A stretch of 64,000 bases of DNA from Wolfiporia cocos. Its lineage: Eukaryota; Basidiomycota; Agaricomycetes; Polyporales; Phaeolaceae. The notes beneath the pieces were generated by a model. The model saw only the letters and a program-made list of their open reading frames with translations, did no database searches and was not told where the DNA came from. Position numbers and translations under genes: made by a program. The stretch covers positions 4,526,001 through 4,590,000 of the forward strand of contig JACCLO010000001.1 of the NCBI GenBank assembly GCA_029448655.1. Reading direction: 5' to 3'. The stretch's first letter is position 1; each line of letters opens with the position of its first letter. Positions 44,870-56,209 of this stretch are shown here, in pieces.

Positions 44870-47600
44870 ATGTCATCCTCAACCTCAACAGCCACAGTTT
44901 GGTATCTTAGAAACGATCGCGCAGCGAACCCAAGCGGAGTCGATGTTCCTGTGGATGCTGATATGGCCGATTTGCAAAGGGCCATTGGCGACAATCTGGG
45001 GTTATCAAGGATGGATTCACAATCGTTGAACCTGTGGAAGGTATGTGGCCACCCCATGCCGCATCTTGATGATCCCTCACAGCGTCCTCAGCCCAATGAG
45101 GAACTGTTCATCGTAGATGAGCCAGGCAACGAGGCACGGGCTGTCTGGGATGACAGGAAGAGGACGGCCAATTACCGCCTTAATGCCGTTGCAACAAAGT
45201 TGTACCCTGATGAGATTGTCGACGCCACCCTACCGCTTACCCCCGGCAAGCGTTTAGTGCACGTCATTGTTCAGACCGATGCGCACGAACGTAAGTTTTG
45301 CTGTTACATGACATCTCGTCGCGATCATAACAACATTTGAGGGCAGAAGATGAAGATGCAGACAGAATACATGCCAGCTCAACCCTTGTCCGTATATACG
45401 AGGACTGCTTCATCAGGGTGCATCGATGGAGGACCTTCGCCACTTCTCTTCTTGAAGTTAATGCGGTTACGGAATGTTACACCTCGACGCCGGTCCCTAA
45501 TTTTGTTACGGAGCTCGAGAACAAACTGAAGGACAAGCCAGGACTGACGCCTGATGTGCGCTGTTTGCTTGACATGCCAATCTACTTCTCGAGTTTCACA
45601 GATCAATACAGGCGCGTACCGTGATCAATTTTGTAAAAGATACTCAATGTTCGGATCTTTTCAACGCTTGCGACAATACTTCTCAGAAGGGGCCATCCCA
45701 GGGGCCGACTGGCGAGGGACAGCCATGGCGCGATGCCGAGCCACTCGAGGCAGAGCATATCGCGTGTGTTTTCAAACGAGCATGGCCCAGCCTTTGGAGT
45801 GGTGCTAAGAAGCTCGGAGGAGAGTTGAATGAAAGTATAGCGAACGCGATGTTCTTTGTCCCGCTCGCGATTGAAATCCCAGGGGGCTCCATGATCAAAA
45901 GTCAACTGTACGTGTTCGCTCGTTTGCTCGCTCGCCTCCTTCAGTCATGATTAGCGTCGTCTCTACAGAGGCCATACTAAGAGCCCTATGACGCTTATCA
46001 CGCAACTTATCAATGCTCCCACTTCCGAGGACGGGCTCCGCACGTACGAACCCAAAAGCGACTTCCTCCTCTCGAAGGCAGGTCTTCCTCGACTGCTCGT
46101 AGAGGTTGCTTCGAAGTCAGCAGTAGGATCATCATTAGATTGGCCTACACCGGTTTTTCCAGATGACCTTGTCCGGATGCTTCTGCAGGGCGCGGCTATC
46201 GTTCGTTTCGCTAACAATCACGTGGACGAGTTCAAGCAGGGGAAGAACTTCGTCCTCGTTGTTGCCTACATTTATAAGACAGGCGATGCACGACGCTTTC
46301 TTCTGTTTCAGAAGGAGAAGGACAGAAAGGTACGTTGCGCTTTGTATACGAGCGGGTTCGCATGCTGAGTCGCTGCAGGTCTTCTACTTCACTTCAGATT
46401 ATACTGACTTGAGTCGCAACACTGACCGCGCTCAGTTTGCGCTCCTGTTGTACAACCTCGTTCATGTGCTCCGTGGGGGCAGCGAGGATGCAGATCGCAA
46501 AACATCCAACGATGTTTCGCAATATGGTCGGGAGGTCAACGAACATAGAAGGCAATTCCGCATCATGTCGTTCCACAGCGGCGACACTCGTGGAACCTCG
46601 AGGAAACGTTCTCGCCCTACAGAAGGTGGCAGCGGTGGAGGTGGAGCCGCGGATCCAATAGACGGTTGCATCGAGCTTAAAGCAAATGGCTATGAGGTGG
46701 GACTGCCATTCGAGGTGTGGCAATCCTTCTTATCTGTGATACATCGCGCCGACGCTTGACCCCCAGACGCTGTCGAATATTTTCACCGTACGTCAACGGT
46801 CGGAGTCTGGCGAGGAACTGATCGCGAAGAAAGTTCGCGAGAACTCGAACGAGCTAGCAATACTCCAATTCATTAACGCCCAACAAACGAAGTCCGAACA
46901 CGTCATTTCGCTATTTGCTTCATTCTGTAGTCACTCCGGGCCGTGGGTCATTCTGCCCAAGCTGCACCCTGTTCGGTCTTGTCTCACAACCGAACCTCAC
47001 CGGCTTCGTGACAGCGCCACGCGAATCTGCTGGGGCCTAATCGAGGGCCTCGCGTATCTTCATACGTTCTGCATTGCTCACAGGGACATCAAGCCCGACA
47101 ACCTTGTTGTCGACGAGAAGTTCTGCTTGAAGATAATTGACTTTGACCTCGCTATTCGTCTGAAGACTGAAGACGAGGTGGTCAGTGATTATTGCGGGAC
47201 GGAGCATTGGGTGGCGCCCGAGGTGCAGGACGAGTGGCCGACGTATAGTCCGATCAAGGCTGACCGATGGTCGTGCGGGAACGTTATACGGCACCTTCTA
47301 AACAGGCTCGAGCGAGAGGACGAGCCCTTGAAGAGGATTGCGAAGGAGCTGGGTGCGTACGATCCCGGGAAGCGGCCGTCACTGCTTGAATGGCGCGAGT
47401 GGAAGAGTGCACCGCCCCCTACCACCGTGCGCCTAGGCAGCAAAGTGGCATTCCCAAACCAGAAACGTACGGCCAACGTCGATGGAGATGATGCAGCGAG
47501 GATGGCGAAGAAACCCAAAGATGATATCGCGAAGATGCCCATACGTGATATGGCGTGCCTATCACCGCGTGAAGTGCCAGATTGCTCAACCGTAGGATGA
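44870..47600 (+). CDS. Crinkler-header protein kinase (813 aa, 6 exons)
   Basis: Exons 44870-45290, 45347-45615, 45687-45907, 45969-46329, 46379-46714 and 46767-47600; introns of 49-71 bp; 2442 nt in frame. Residues 1 to about 140 (VWYLRNDRAANPSGVDVPVD, LNLWKV, DPSQRPQPNEELFIVDEP) match the ubiquitin-like header of Crinkler proteins. The middle contains EPKSDFLL and LLVEVASK, a possible decayed or divergent PD-(D/E)xK nuclease core. The C-terminus is a protein kinase: ELIAKKV with the ATP-site Lys, AHRDIKPDN catalytic loop, DFD in place of DFG, GTEHWVAPE activation segment, KADRWSCG, then a basic tail. Members of this class are described as inter-organismal effectors or conflict proteins, and fungi keep many without known targets. 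No signal peptide is visible. A 52-bp intron (46715) must be removed before the kinase. Confidence 0.85.
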
Positions 47601-47846
47601 GGTTAGGATTCGCCAATTACAGCGTGATCCTAAGGAGATCCTAATGGAATCCTGACAACCTCAGGATCACTCAAGAATGATTGAATTGCAGACTCATCTC
47701 TCTCTGATCTCTCTCTATATCCTGACAAGATCCTAGGACCTATGTAATTGCAACTAGCAGCTCCGTGCTGATGATTATATAATACATCAAATTTCATTAA
47801 TATTCGTTCCATTTCCCTTTTGGAAGAACTACTGCTGGCGCTAATG
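47601..47846. other. Spacer with tcctaa/aggatc repeats after the kinase gene
   Basis: Rich in short inverted and direct copies of gatcct/aggatc, with a (tctctctctgatctctctc) run. Part of it resembles, in inverted orientation, sequence near 57000-57100. The last 8 bp (cgctaatg, 47839-47846) are the left target duplication of the following MITE. Confidence 0.5.
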
Positions 47847-48538
47847 TAAGGCTCCAACCATATAATATACATGTACAGGAAATCAGTAAATATATGGTAT
47901 ATGGTATATACATGGTATATACATGGTATATACATGGTTTACATGGTTTTAAGATGGTAGATTTTTCAGACATCTTGACATAGCCATTGCCTTGCCCATA
48001 TGGCTCTGGAGATTGTCTCCTCCTTCAACAACATGCCATAGGTATCAGTACTTGGCTGATGCAAGGAAAGATTTGGTGTTCAGTATTCAACAGCCACACT
48101 AGTAGCTGGAATGGCTTAGGAATTGTGCACAATGTGTGAGATGATGGGAAACTTTTACACATGAGTCTAATGCATGATGCAATCACTATGTGGGATAATA
48201 TATAGCATAAACATAAATCTGATCTTACCTTCCACCAAATGAGAGGGTAAGCAGAGTATGTGAATTATGACTTAACATCTTTGCATTTGCACAGTGGCCA
48301 CCAGATTGTCCAAATCTCATATTGCCACTGCACCATACAATCTGTAGGACACATAACTAGCTCATGTACATATTCAAAACAACAATTTGAGGGTCTAATA
48401 TGAATGCATTCACAACAACCATATACCATATAATATACCATGTATATACCATGTACTCGGCCACGTGTAAATACATGTATATAGTATATATATGAAACTA
48501 TGTATACATGGTATATACATTATATGGTTGGAGCCTTA
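47847..48538. mobile_element. hAT-like MITE 1 (692 bp)
   Basis: The terminal inverted repeat is perfect over 20 bp (taaggctccaaccatataat at the left, its complement at the right). It is flanked by a perfect 8-bp target duplication cgctaatg (47839-47846 and 48539-48546), the length made by hAT and some KDZ-type transposases. The interior is AT-rich, with many tatacatgg repeats near both ends and no coding capacity. Confidence 0.92.
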
Positions 48539-48546
48539 CGCTAATG

Positions 48547-48731
48547 TGCGTGCGCATGGCTTGAGCGCTGATCGTGCGCACAAATCGGTAGCGAGGATTC
48601 GCACTTTGGCATTGGAATATACATCATGGCTGTACAGCTACTGTATAGTTCATCCTTTGTGAGGCAGAGAGATACAAACTATACTTCGCCCACATGATAC
48701 CTGTCCGCATTTCCACTCTGGTCGCCACAGC
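48547..48731. other. Promoter-side spacer of the coiled-coil gene
   Basis: Short stretch without features besides the right target duplication of the MITE. It would include the start site of the gene at 48732. Confidence 0.4.
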
Positions 48732-50415
48732 ATGCCACCTGGACCAATGGCAACACAGTCTGCAGGGCTTCTGAAGCTAAATGCGGCTGTTGCAAGCATC
48801 GAGAACCTGCAAAGTGAGCTATCAGAGTTTAGACAGAAGACACAAAGGGCCATCGACATCTTGGTAAGCCAGAACAGGGTACTCACTGCAGAGCTTGAGG
48901 AAGCGCAGAAACGCATTGATTTTCTCGAGAGCCTGCTCGGCATTGTGTCAGTTGACTCAGATGGAAATGCAATGCGGTCTTCGGAGAATGTTGAAGAGAA
49001 TGAAGGCGAGGGAGGCAGGATAGGCGCTTGCGAAGAGACTTTGGATGACGAAGAAAGGAAGAATCAGCAGAGCATTGAAGCAGCGGATAGCAAAGTCATG
49101 AAGGTACGCACCTGAAACATGGAGACCAGCCATAGCAGTTCATGACATACTATAGGATACTGTCAATGCTGTATTCAAACACCTAATAGGTGTTAGGAGC
49201 ATAAGTGGCAAGCACCTACCGGCATATCCATATGGAATCGACCAGGAGAATCTGCTGTGGCCGAAGGACCACACGACTAAGAAGCCGCTCATACGCTTCA
49301 TGTGGAGAGAGACGCCCTCTCATCCAAAGAATGCCAATGCTGTGAAACAGGTTGTTGCTAGTATAAAAAGCCTTGGACCGACTCTACATCCAGCATGCTC
49401 ACCTTTGCTTGCGAAAGTCCATGATGCAGATCTTGAGGACCGTGTTGTCAAGAAACTCAATTACCTGCGGAGCGAGTGGCGGAAAGTACAAAAGAAGGAG
49501 GCGGCAGGCAACACTAATGATGGAAGCAGTGATGAGGATGGTAACGAGGATGATGAAGATCCTTTTGGAGGGGAGCGGGGAGATGTATCTGCAGATGGCG
49601 TCCAGAACGAGCAGCATGAACCATGCGAGATGGTCAGTGAATCGAATGATCACACTCACAGGGGCCATGCCCAGCTTGATCGTGCTGCGAAATACTCAAG
49701 AGCCACTTCGGTAAGTCCTCGAAGTTGTTCTAGAAGCTGTTAATATGCTCATAGAAACATACAGAAACTTGCAGCTCGTGAGCGAAAGCGTGTGGGGTCT
49801 GTGTACGCTGACCCAAAGTACGATGCTGCGTTCACAAAGAATGCTATGTCGGATGATGAAGATGACCCGGACAGCATCGGTGCATCAGGAAAGGCTACGC
49901 AGTGGATCAGCCGTGCCCCAGATTATCGAAGTGAGGTTGTATGTACCACAGCTTGAATTTATATTGAAAGGACTACTGACACATGTATTGTTGATTGTCA
50001 ACAGCTGCAGAAACTATATAACGAGATTGACGCACATCCTGATCCGGCTCCAGAGAAGGAGAAGGCTGCTACAGAGCGTAGTAGAGGTCCTGTTATCATA
50101 GGCTCTAGGCCTGATGTGACGAGGGACTTGAACTTACGAATTCGCTCTTGGATGGTTCGCCCTGAGCTTCTGCAAGCGAATCCACAATGGTTAATATCTA
50201 ATCGGGTTGCTGCTAGTGGAGTACTGTGGGGAGATGCTGAAGATCCAGTCGAGGAGACGAGCAAGAAGTGCAAGAAGGATGGTGGCATGGGAGATCCAGT
50301 TACAGGCAGGCAGAAGCGTCGTCTTATTGATAATTCAGCCATCGCACAGTCGAAAGCGCAGCTTGCAGACCTATTAGGGGGTGAGGACATCGAGACAAGT
50401 GTGCGCATTACTTAA
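48732..50415 (+). CDS. Coiled-coil protein facing the Plavaka transposase (503 aa, 4 exons)
   Basis: Exons 48732-49103, 49156-49710, 49765-49938 and 50005-50415; introns of 52, 54 and 66 bp; 1512 nt in frame. The N-terminus (LLKLNAAVASIENLQSELS to EEAQKRIDFLESLLGI, about residues 13-75) is a clear coiled coil. A conserved-looking central domain follows (VFKHLIGVRSISGKHLPAYP, ENLLWPKDH, FMWRETPSHPKNANAVKQV, LNYLRSEWRKVQKK), then acidic linkers. The C-terminal domain (RIRSWMVRPELLQANPQWL) ends with an Arg/Lys-rich segment. The central block with Trp and basic residues could bind DNA. I do not recognise the family. It lies in the same repeat-rich block as the transposase with stop codons 13 bp apart, so it may be an accessory transposon gene, or a host gene that got trapped. 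Confidence 0.72.
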
Positions 50416-50428
50416 TGAGCTACAGTAT

Positions 50429-53400
50429 TCATTCTTCATTGTCATCTTGAAGCTCGTTAATGTCATTATTAAGCCACTCATCTGTCACCTCAATTCCGGT
50501 CTAGTGTAGTGTATGAATAAATGCACCTTGTGTGTATTACAGTGAATACGTACCCGATCAAATGAGTGAACAATCCAAAGTGGGATATGTGCACCAAGAC
50601 AATTGCTCGTAGTCGGCACAAGGACTACTGCACATGCTAGCATAGTTGTTGTAATGACCTCTGGATCATTGAAGCGACCCTGATACACAGTATACATGCC
50701 AAGCTCTGTTGCACTGCAGCCAAGTTAATTTCAGTTCACGACAAATTGTGATACTTACTAGAGCTCCCATGGCATGGATGGAATCTGATTATCTGAGACA
50801 AGTCGTTGAACCACTGAGCAAGTTATGGGCTCCTTCCCCTTTACATGCATTTCAAAGTGGTATAGCACTCTACATGGTAAGCGTCCCTCAGAGAAGTCAA
50901 CACATGCAAAGTGGTCTGCCCGAGAGTGTCGATCTAGCTCCGAGCCATAGCGAATGCCATCCTTGTATACTGAGGGAAGGCCGTAAGCTGAATGAGCTGC
51001 CATGAGTGGAGTGGTGCCAGGTTGGATAGTGAAGTCATCGACTAGGTTAAGTTCTGGCCAAAGACCCTGCAAGTAGCTGAGGAGAAGAAGATAGACATTG
51101 TGATGTGGGATAGTGCGAAGGTCTGTGTATCTCTTGCATTGCCGCTTTGGCTTCAGGATAGTACCCTCTGTAATGTGTTTCAGTAGGGGTTTCAACCGTA
51201 CTTTAGCACATACCACTCCCAAATCCTGCAATTTGAGTGTGCAATGTTCCTCGGTCAACACCTTTGCATGCTGTAACCTCGTTGATGAGCTTCTTTTCCT
51301 CCTCAGTGACATCATCCGGTAGTGATCCAAGCTGTTGCATCAATATAGTGAGAATGGTTCATTTGGCGGGCAATCACTCACCATTTCATAGAGACGATGT
51401 TTTGAAATCCAGCTTCTCATCAACGTCAACTCCATCTCTCCGTCAGCATGACCATTTAGGTTCACGTCTTCCTGTTCACCATTGCATCTCTCAAATGCAA
51501 ACAGCCACCATGCATAAGCAGGGCCAAAGCGTTTGAAAATTAGCTTGTAATGCATCGATAGATGTTCATTCATCACAAGATGAACACCGCGTTCAAGCAT
51601 TCCACAGCAGTAGCGCTGAAGAAATTGCTGTCCTTGTTTGACATCTTCCATCGAGATAGCTCTGCTAGCAAGTATGCGTTCAGCAACAGTCAAGTATGTC
51701 AGGAGACGGAATATGGTATCCAAGTGACGCCGAAAGGTAGGCGGGCTCGTAGCTTGAGATGGAACAGGTGGCGCATGGTGTGGTATCTTGTCATCCTCGT
51801 CATGCCAGCAAGTCCAAAGCACCGATATCTGAATATTAGCCCAGCGTCGCCATTGATCTGCCTTCTGTAATGTGCGATTTTCGCCAAGCTAGCAGAGACC
51901 ATGGTGCAGAAATCACGTTAATCCAATTATACTATTAAAGAAGAATGTACACACATTTGTTGGAAGACGGCCAATGCCCGAAGGCCATACAATATTATTT
52001 ACAACCTCCTGTAGGCTTCGCCAGCCAGCAGCTGTCAATAGATATCCACCATGGAGAACTTTGGTGAATGAGTTCTCGACAATCCCTGAGCAATGTGAAA
52101 TCATGTTGATGAATCGAAAGATTAGATTGACCGCAGTCGTACCATAGAAATTATGCATGAAGTCTACAGCTGATGTCTTAACAGGGAACCACCCAGTCAG
52201 CTCATTCATGCACGAGTGCCGTGCACCAGTTGCGTCCAGGATCTCTTTTCGTACTTTCTTACTTGTTGCTGCCTTCGACCGGAAACTGTGGCGCAGCTGT
52301 TCCCAGTCATCACGCAATTTAAAATCTATATTACGTCACAGGTATTGTAAGCAGCAACCACCACGCAATCAGTACGCACTTTGAATATCATAACCAGATG
52401 GCAGATTGATCTCGTCATGTGAGATCAGACATATACTGCATGGATGGTATTTATGTGAGTGTGCAGCAGCACCCATTACCTTCCGTGAGGCTTGGATATC
52501 GCTAACATGTAGCTCAACTCCACCATGGACCATTTCAGGATGTTCTTGGTTTTTTACAGACATCAGAATGCCTGTAGGACGTCACTTATTTCTTGACTGG
52601 TACATATGTAAGAGATGGAATGCACCTGCATTTAATTGATGTATTTCCTCGACTAAGGGCTGGAGTGAGTAGTTGAGACACTCAACACTTGGTTCCTTTG
52701 GCCCAGGAATGAGAGTAACAAGATGTACGTTCTGCTGCAGAAATCGCACAGAACGGCAGAGATTGTTGAATGAAATATATACGCCACCGCTAGAATGAGG
52801 TCTGTTGTCAGTAACCCCAAACCTAATGGGAAAAATGAGTAGTATTCAATCTTGTAACGCGGTGATATTGATTTACCAATCGACATTCACTGTCAAGCTC
52901 AGGCCTATATCACATGAGAGGAGAGTCTTGCGAGATCCTGGGTAAATCTCGACATCTCGTACACCTCCATCCCCATCATATACACGCTTTGTGCCAACTT
53001 GGAGTGATCCATATACTGTAATGTCATGGATATCATACATGAGATCATGCTTCTCACTTGGTAGATGGTTACGGAGTGGGACAGGATCAGTGAGATTCCG
53101 TACGAAGTCGTTGCGCAGGAGGAAGCGCCGGATAGCTTTGATGAGAGGGGAGTACGGCTGAATTTTCGCTGGGATGCGCTTCTCAGTACCGTCACTATTG
53201 AGCTCAATTTTGTACACGATTCCCTTGCACCATGATGTAGCACAGCTTGGTGAAGCAAGTGAATCAATCTCGCTGTCAGAATATGGCCTGTAGCATACCG
53301 TGCAGATCGAAATCTTGACAATGAAGTTGTCGACTACCAGACCAAGACGCCGTTTTGCTGTCACGAGTGAGCGTGCCGGCTTGGGGTATACAGGGAGACA

Positions 53401-53895
53401 TCCACAGACTTTCAAGATAGCCAGACCATTCCTAAGCGATTGCTCAGAGGATAGAACAGTAATGTTACCAAAGATGTTGCCCAGAACACTTTGGAAGTAA
53501 GCGAGACGAACTCCAGGGGCCTCGCGGAAGGCAGGGATGAGCGCAGTATCATCAATACAATCATGCTGTGGTAGCGCAGATGTATCCGCATTTTCGCCTT
53601 CGAAGTTATCGCCTGGGGCCTCGATTCTATGAAACACCTCGTGCCTCAGTGGCTCGACCTCTAGATTCGGGCCGGGGATGGTCAGAGCAGGGTGCAGTTG
53701 ATCTCCGCTTGCCAAAGGTGGGCAGGAAGCCTCATGGATCACATGTCCACCTTCTTCATCAGATAATGAATCATCCATTCTTGAATCGGCATCCCCAGAG
53801 CCAGGGACATCCCGGGATCCAGAAGCAGGACTAGAATCAGGAACCTCAGAGCTCGGGTCATTTCCGAGGGCAGTGTCACAAGCCAATTTCAAAGC
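50429..53895 (-). CDS. Plavaka-type (CACTA-related) transposase, first exon missing (at least 995 aa, 10 exons seen)
   Basis: Exons (minus): 53895-52877, 52822-52626, 52571-52380, 52325-52143, 52085-51955, 51888-51382, 51331-51214, 51167-50759, 50713-50554, 50500-50429; 2988 nt with no stop. Family signatures: a Cys cluster (CTVC...CATSWC, about residues 200-225); VNVDWFGVTDNRPHS with the first catalytic Asp; FLQQNVHLVTLIPGPKEPS; HPCSICLISHDEIN; VDFMHNFYG with the second Asp; GGYLLTAAGWRS; SGIGRLPTN; HYKLIFKRFGPAYAWWLFAFERCNGEQED with the third acidic residue. Thus the DDE triad is present and the gene may be functional. The usual N-terminal zinc finger was not found; an acceptor at 53896 points to an upstream exon that I could not locate before the solo LTR at 54392. 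Confidence 0.9.
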
Positions 53896-54391
53896 CTAGT
53901 AGAACACCTAGGTTGACACCCCATTCACGCCGTACGCACGCTACAGCACTCTATCCGAGCCCAGCTGGAATCCTACGGCAACGCTAGTAGAAGCCCTCCG
54001 CTATACAGTACTCTACGGGCACTAGCAGGCCACCAGCAGTCTAACCCTAAACTCAGTCCAAGTCCCGGCAGCAAGTCATACGCTGCCTAGTCCCTAAACC
54101 ACGGAGTCACGAGCCGATCCCTAGAGTCCAACAGGCTATGATAGCACGACGGTACGCCTTGTACAACCCAGGCTAAACCGTCACCGCCCACTACGCTATA
54201 CGCCGACTAGGAATACGGTCTACACTCGCATGTGACCCAGAACACTAAACCTAACGCCTCGCGTCCCTACCGCACGGACACTCGCCATTACTGGCATAGA
54301 CATTATACTATACCCCGTACACACCCTGACCTATGAGTACAACAGGCAGGGATAATAACCCCAGGCTCTGCACGGCTGAGAACCCTACCAG
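53896..54391. other. 500 bp without a resolved gene upstream of the transposase
   Basis: It should contain the missing first exon or the promoter of the transposase, but no zinc-finger-coding frame was recognised on the minus strand. Sequence complexity is normal. The target duplication accag of the next LTR ends it. Confidence 0.4.
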
Positions 54392-55098
54392 TGTTACGGT
54401 TATTTTGATTTTTCAAATATCGACAGAACTCACCACCGGGCGAATACGATACAGGGACTTGTTGCACAACCAGCCCCCTGGCTACTCGTGATCTTACTGG
54501 GCGCATCCCCAGTTGTACTAGTCTATAGGGCTCGTTTCATCTTTGGCAGATCCAACCCTGCCACCGTTTCATGTTCATCGTTTATTAGCTGACAGATGGC
54601 GTTCAACCGCCATCATTCCTATCTATCGTCTCAGATATATCACTCCATACTTATCAGACGTTTGGGACTATAGCGTAGATAGTATCTGTGACATCTGGGA
54701 CAGACTTGACCCCTGAAACCTAGCGTAGTATAAAAACTCATGTACTTACCATCGAGGCTCTTCAGCTCAACCTTGTTGTATGAACAAGAAGTCTTATACT
54801 CGTTCTCAAATGTAGGAAACTACGCTCAGTATTTCTCACTCGAGCAATCGAACGACTAAGTCCTCGAAGTGCACACTGACTTCTCGGACTTAGGCGAGTC
54901 TTATATTCTATTCGACTCGCACTTGAACAGATTATATCCTCTAACGCGTATTGGATATTAACCGATCTCCTAAGGACTTCACTTAGGACCTGAAGGCATC
55001 TAACGAGTATTTGCCTTGCATACGGCGACGTGCCTACGTGCAGAAGAACGATCTATATTCGCGACTCGAATATACGAACGGGTATTCGACCCGTAACA
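54392..55098 (+). mobile_element. LTR-A copy 5, solo LTR (707 bp)
   Basis: TGTTACGG...CCGTAACA, forward orientation, with a perfect 5-bp target duplication accag (54387-54391 and 55099-55103). Nearly identical to copy 1. No internal sequence adjoins it, so it is the product of LTR-LTR recombination. Confidence 0.95.
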
Positions 55099-55103
55099 AC
55101 CAG

Positions 55104-55590
55104 TCACAGAGCGCTATACCCCGATCGCGGCAGACCACGCCCGATCACGGACTTAGAACCCCGCCATTACCGGCGCACCTACGATCGATGAGAACCCCTG
55201 ATTGAACCCGACCGATTGGCTAATCATTAGATCCACCATACGCTACGTCGCCATGGACATCCTCGCATACCCCAGTGCTCCGATGCCATTACCAGCCCGT
55301 AGCTCATAGCCAGTTAGATACCAGTACGTAGAGGCCTCTGAGCCACCGTACACACACATGTACAAACACGCTAGGAGTATATATGCCAGACAGTCTTGAG
55401 CGTAAACCTCAGACTTGTCTTGGCCTTTGACGGCTAGTGTTCGCGGGACCAGGAAGGCGCCTTTGAGCGAGCCCCCTTCCCCCGCTGAGTGCTAGTTTGT
55501 TGCTTGTGTCAGGCAGCAGGGCACATATAGTCAGGTTCTGTAACCTCCAGTGCATCAGCGTAGCCACTAATGATAGAAGAAGGGCCAGAC
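55104..55590. other. Repeat-flanked spacer, no gene seen
   Basis: About 490 bp between the solo LTR and MITE 2. A TATA-like stretch (agtatatatgcc, near 55376) precedes a C-rich end, reminiscent of an LTR promoter, but no terminal repeat was found. Confidence 0.4.
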
Positions 55591-56209
55591 TAGTGATGTG
55601 CCAGGCCCGGCCCGGCTCAAAAGCCCCGGCTTTGGCCCGGCTTTGGACGGCCTTGGCTTTTCAAAACCTCAGGCCGGGCCCCCATTGACGGCCCAGGGCT
55701 TGGCCCGGCCCGGCCTGGGGCTTGCCCGGGGCCTGGCACTGTGAGGATGATCATCACTGTAGCCACACAAACTCATAACGTACCTTCTTAAACTATCTTC
55801 TGACAAAGCCAAGCTCCAGTATCTTCAATTATAGTGTGAAATCATCATTTTACCGGCACGGTGCTCTGTGGCGCGCATTCCAAATGGGGCATCGTATAGG
55901 CGCCCAAAAGTGAGCGACAGGCTTAATTCGATCCATGGGACTATCCTCTTGCTTGAATTTAAAAATATAGACATACTTCATTGGAATATGGCATACTGCT
56001 ACTATATATATCCTTATATCATAGTTACTAGACATTTTATCCGTTAGAGCTTTCAGGCCCGGGGCTCACGGCTTGGCCCGGCCCGGCTTGAGACACAAGC
56101 CGGGCCCTGGGCCGTCTCAAGCCGTGGTGTAGGGCCCGGCCTGGCCCGGCCCAAGTAGGGCTTGGCCCGGCCCGGCCTATGGCCCAAAGCCGGGCCTGGC
56201 ACATCACTA
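55591..56209. mobile_element. hAT-like MITE 2 with GC-rich subterminal repeats (619 bp)
   Basis: Perfect 20-bp terminal inverted repeat (tagtgatgtgccaggcccgg and its complement), beginning TAGTG as hAT ends do, with a perfect 8-bp target duplication ggccagac (55583-55590 and 56210-56217). Just inside both ends are many ggcccggcccgg-type repeats, whose frequency contrasts with the AT-rich centre; these are likely transposase-binding subterminal repeats. No coding capacity. Confidence 0.95.

Noticed and set aside
47564..47600. Crinkler-kinase C-terminal residues as transposon-derived
   Set aside because: The similarity to 57000-57110 covers only a few short words, so it is reported as a low-weight finding and not as part of the annotation of the gene.
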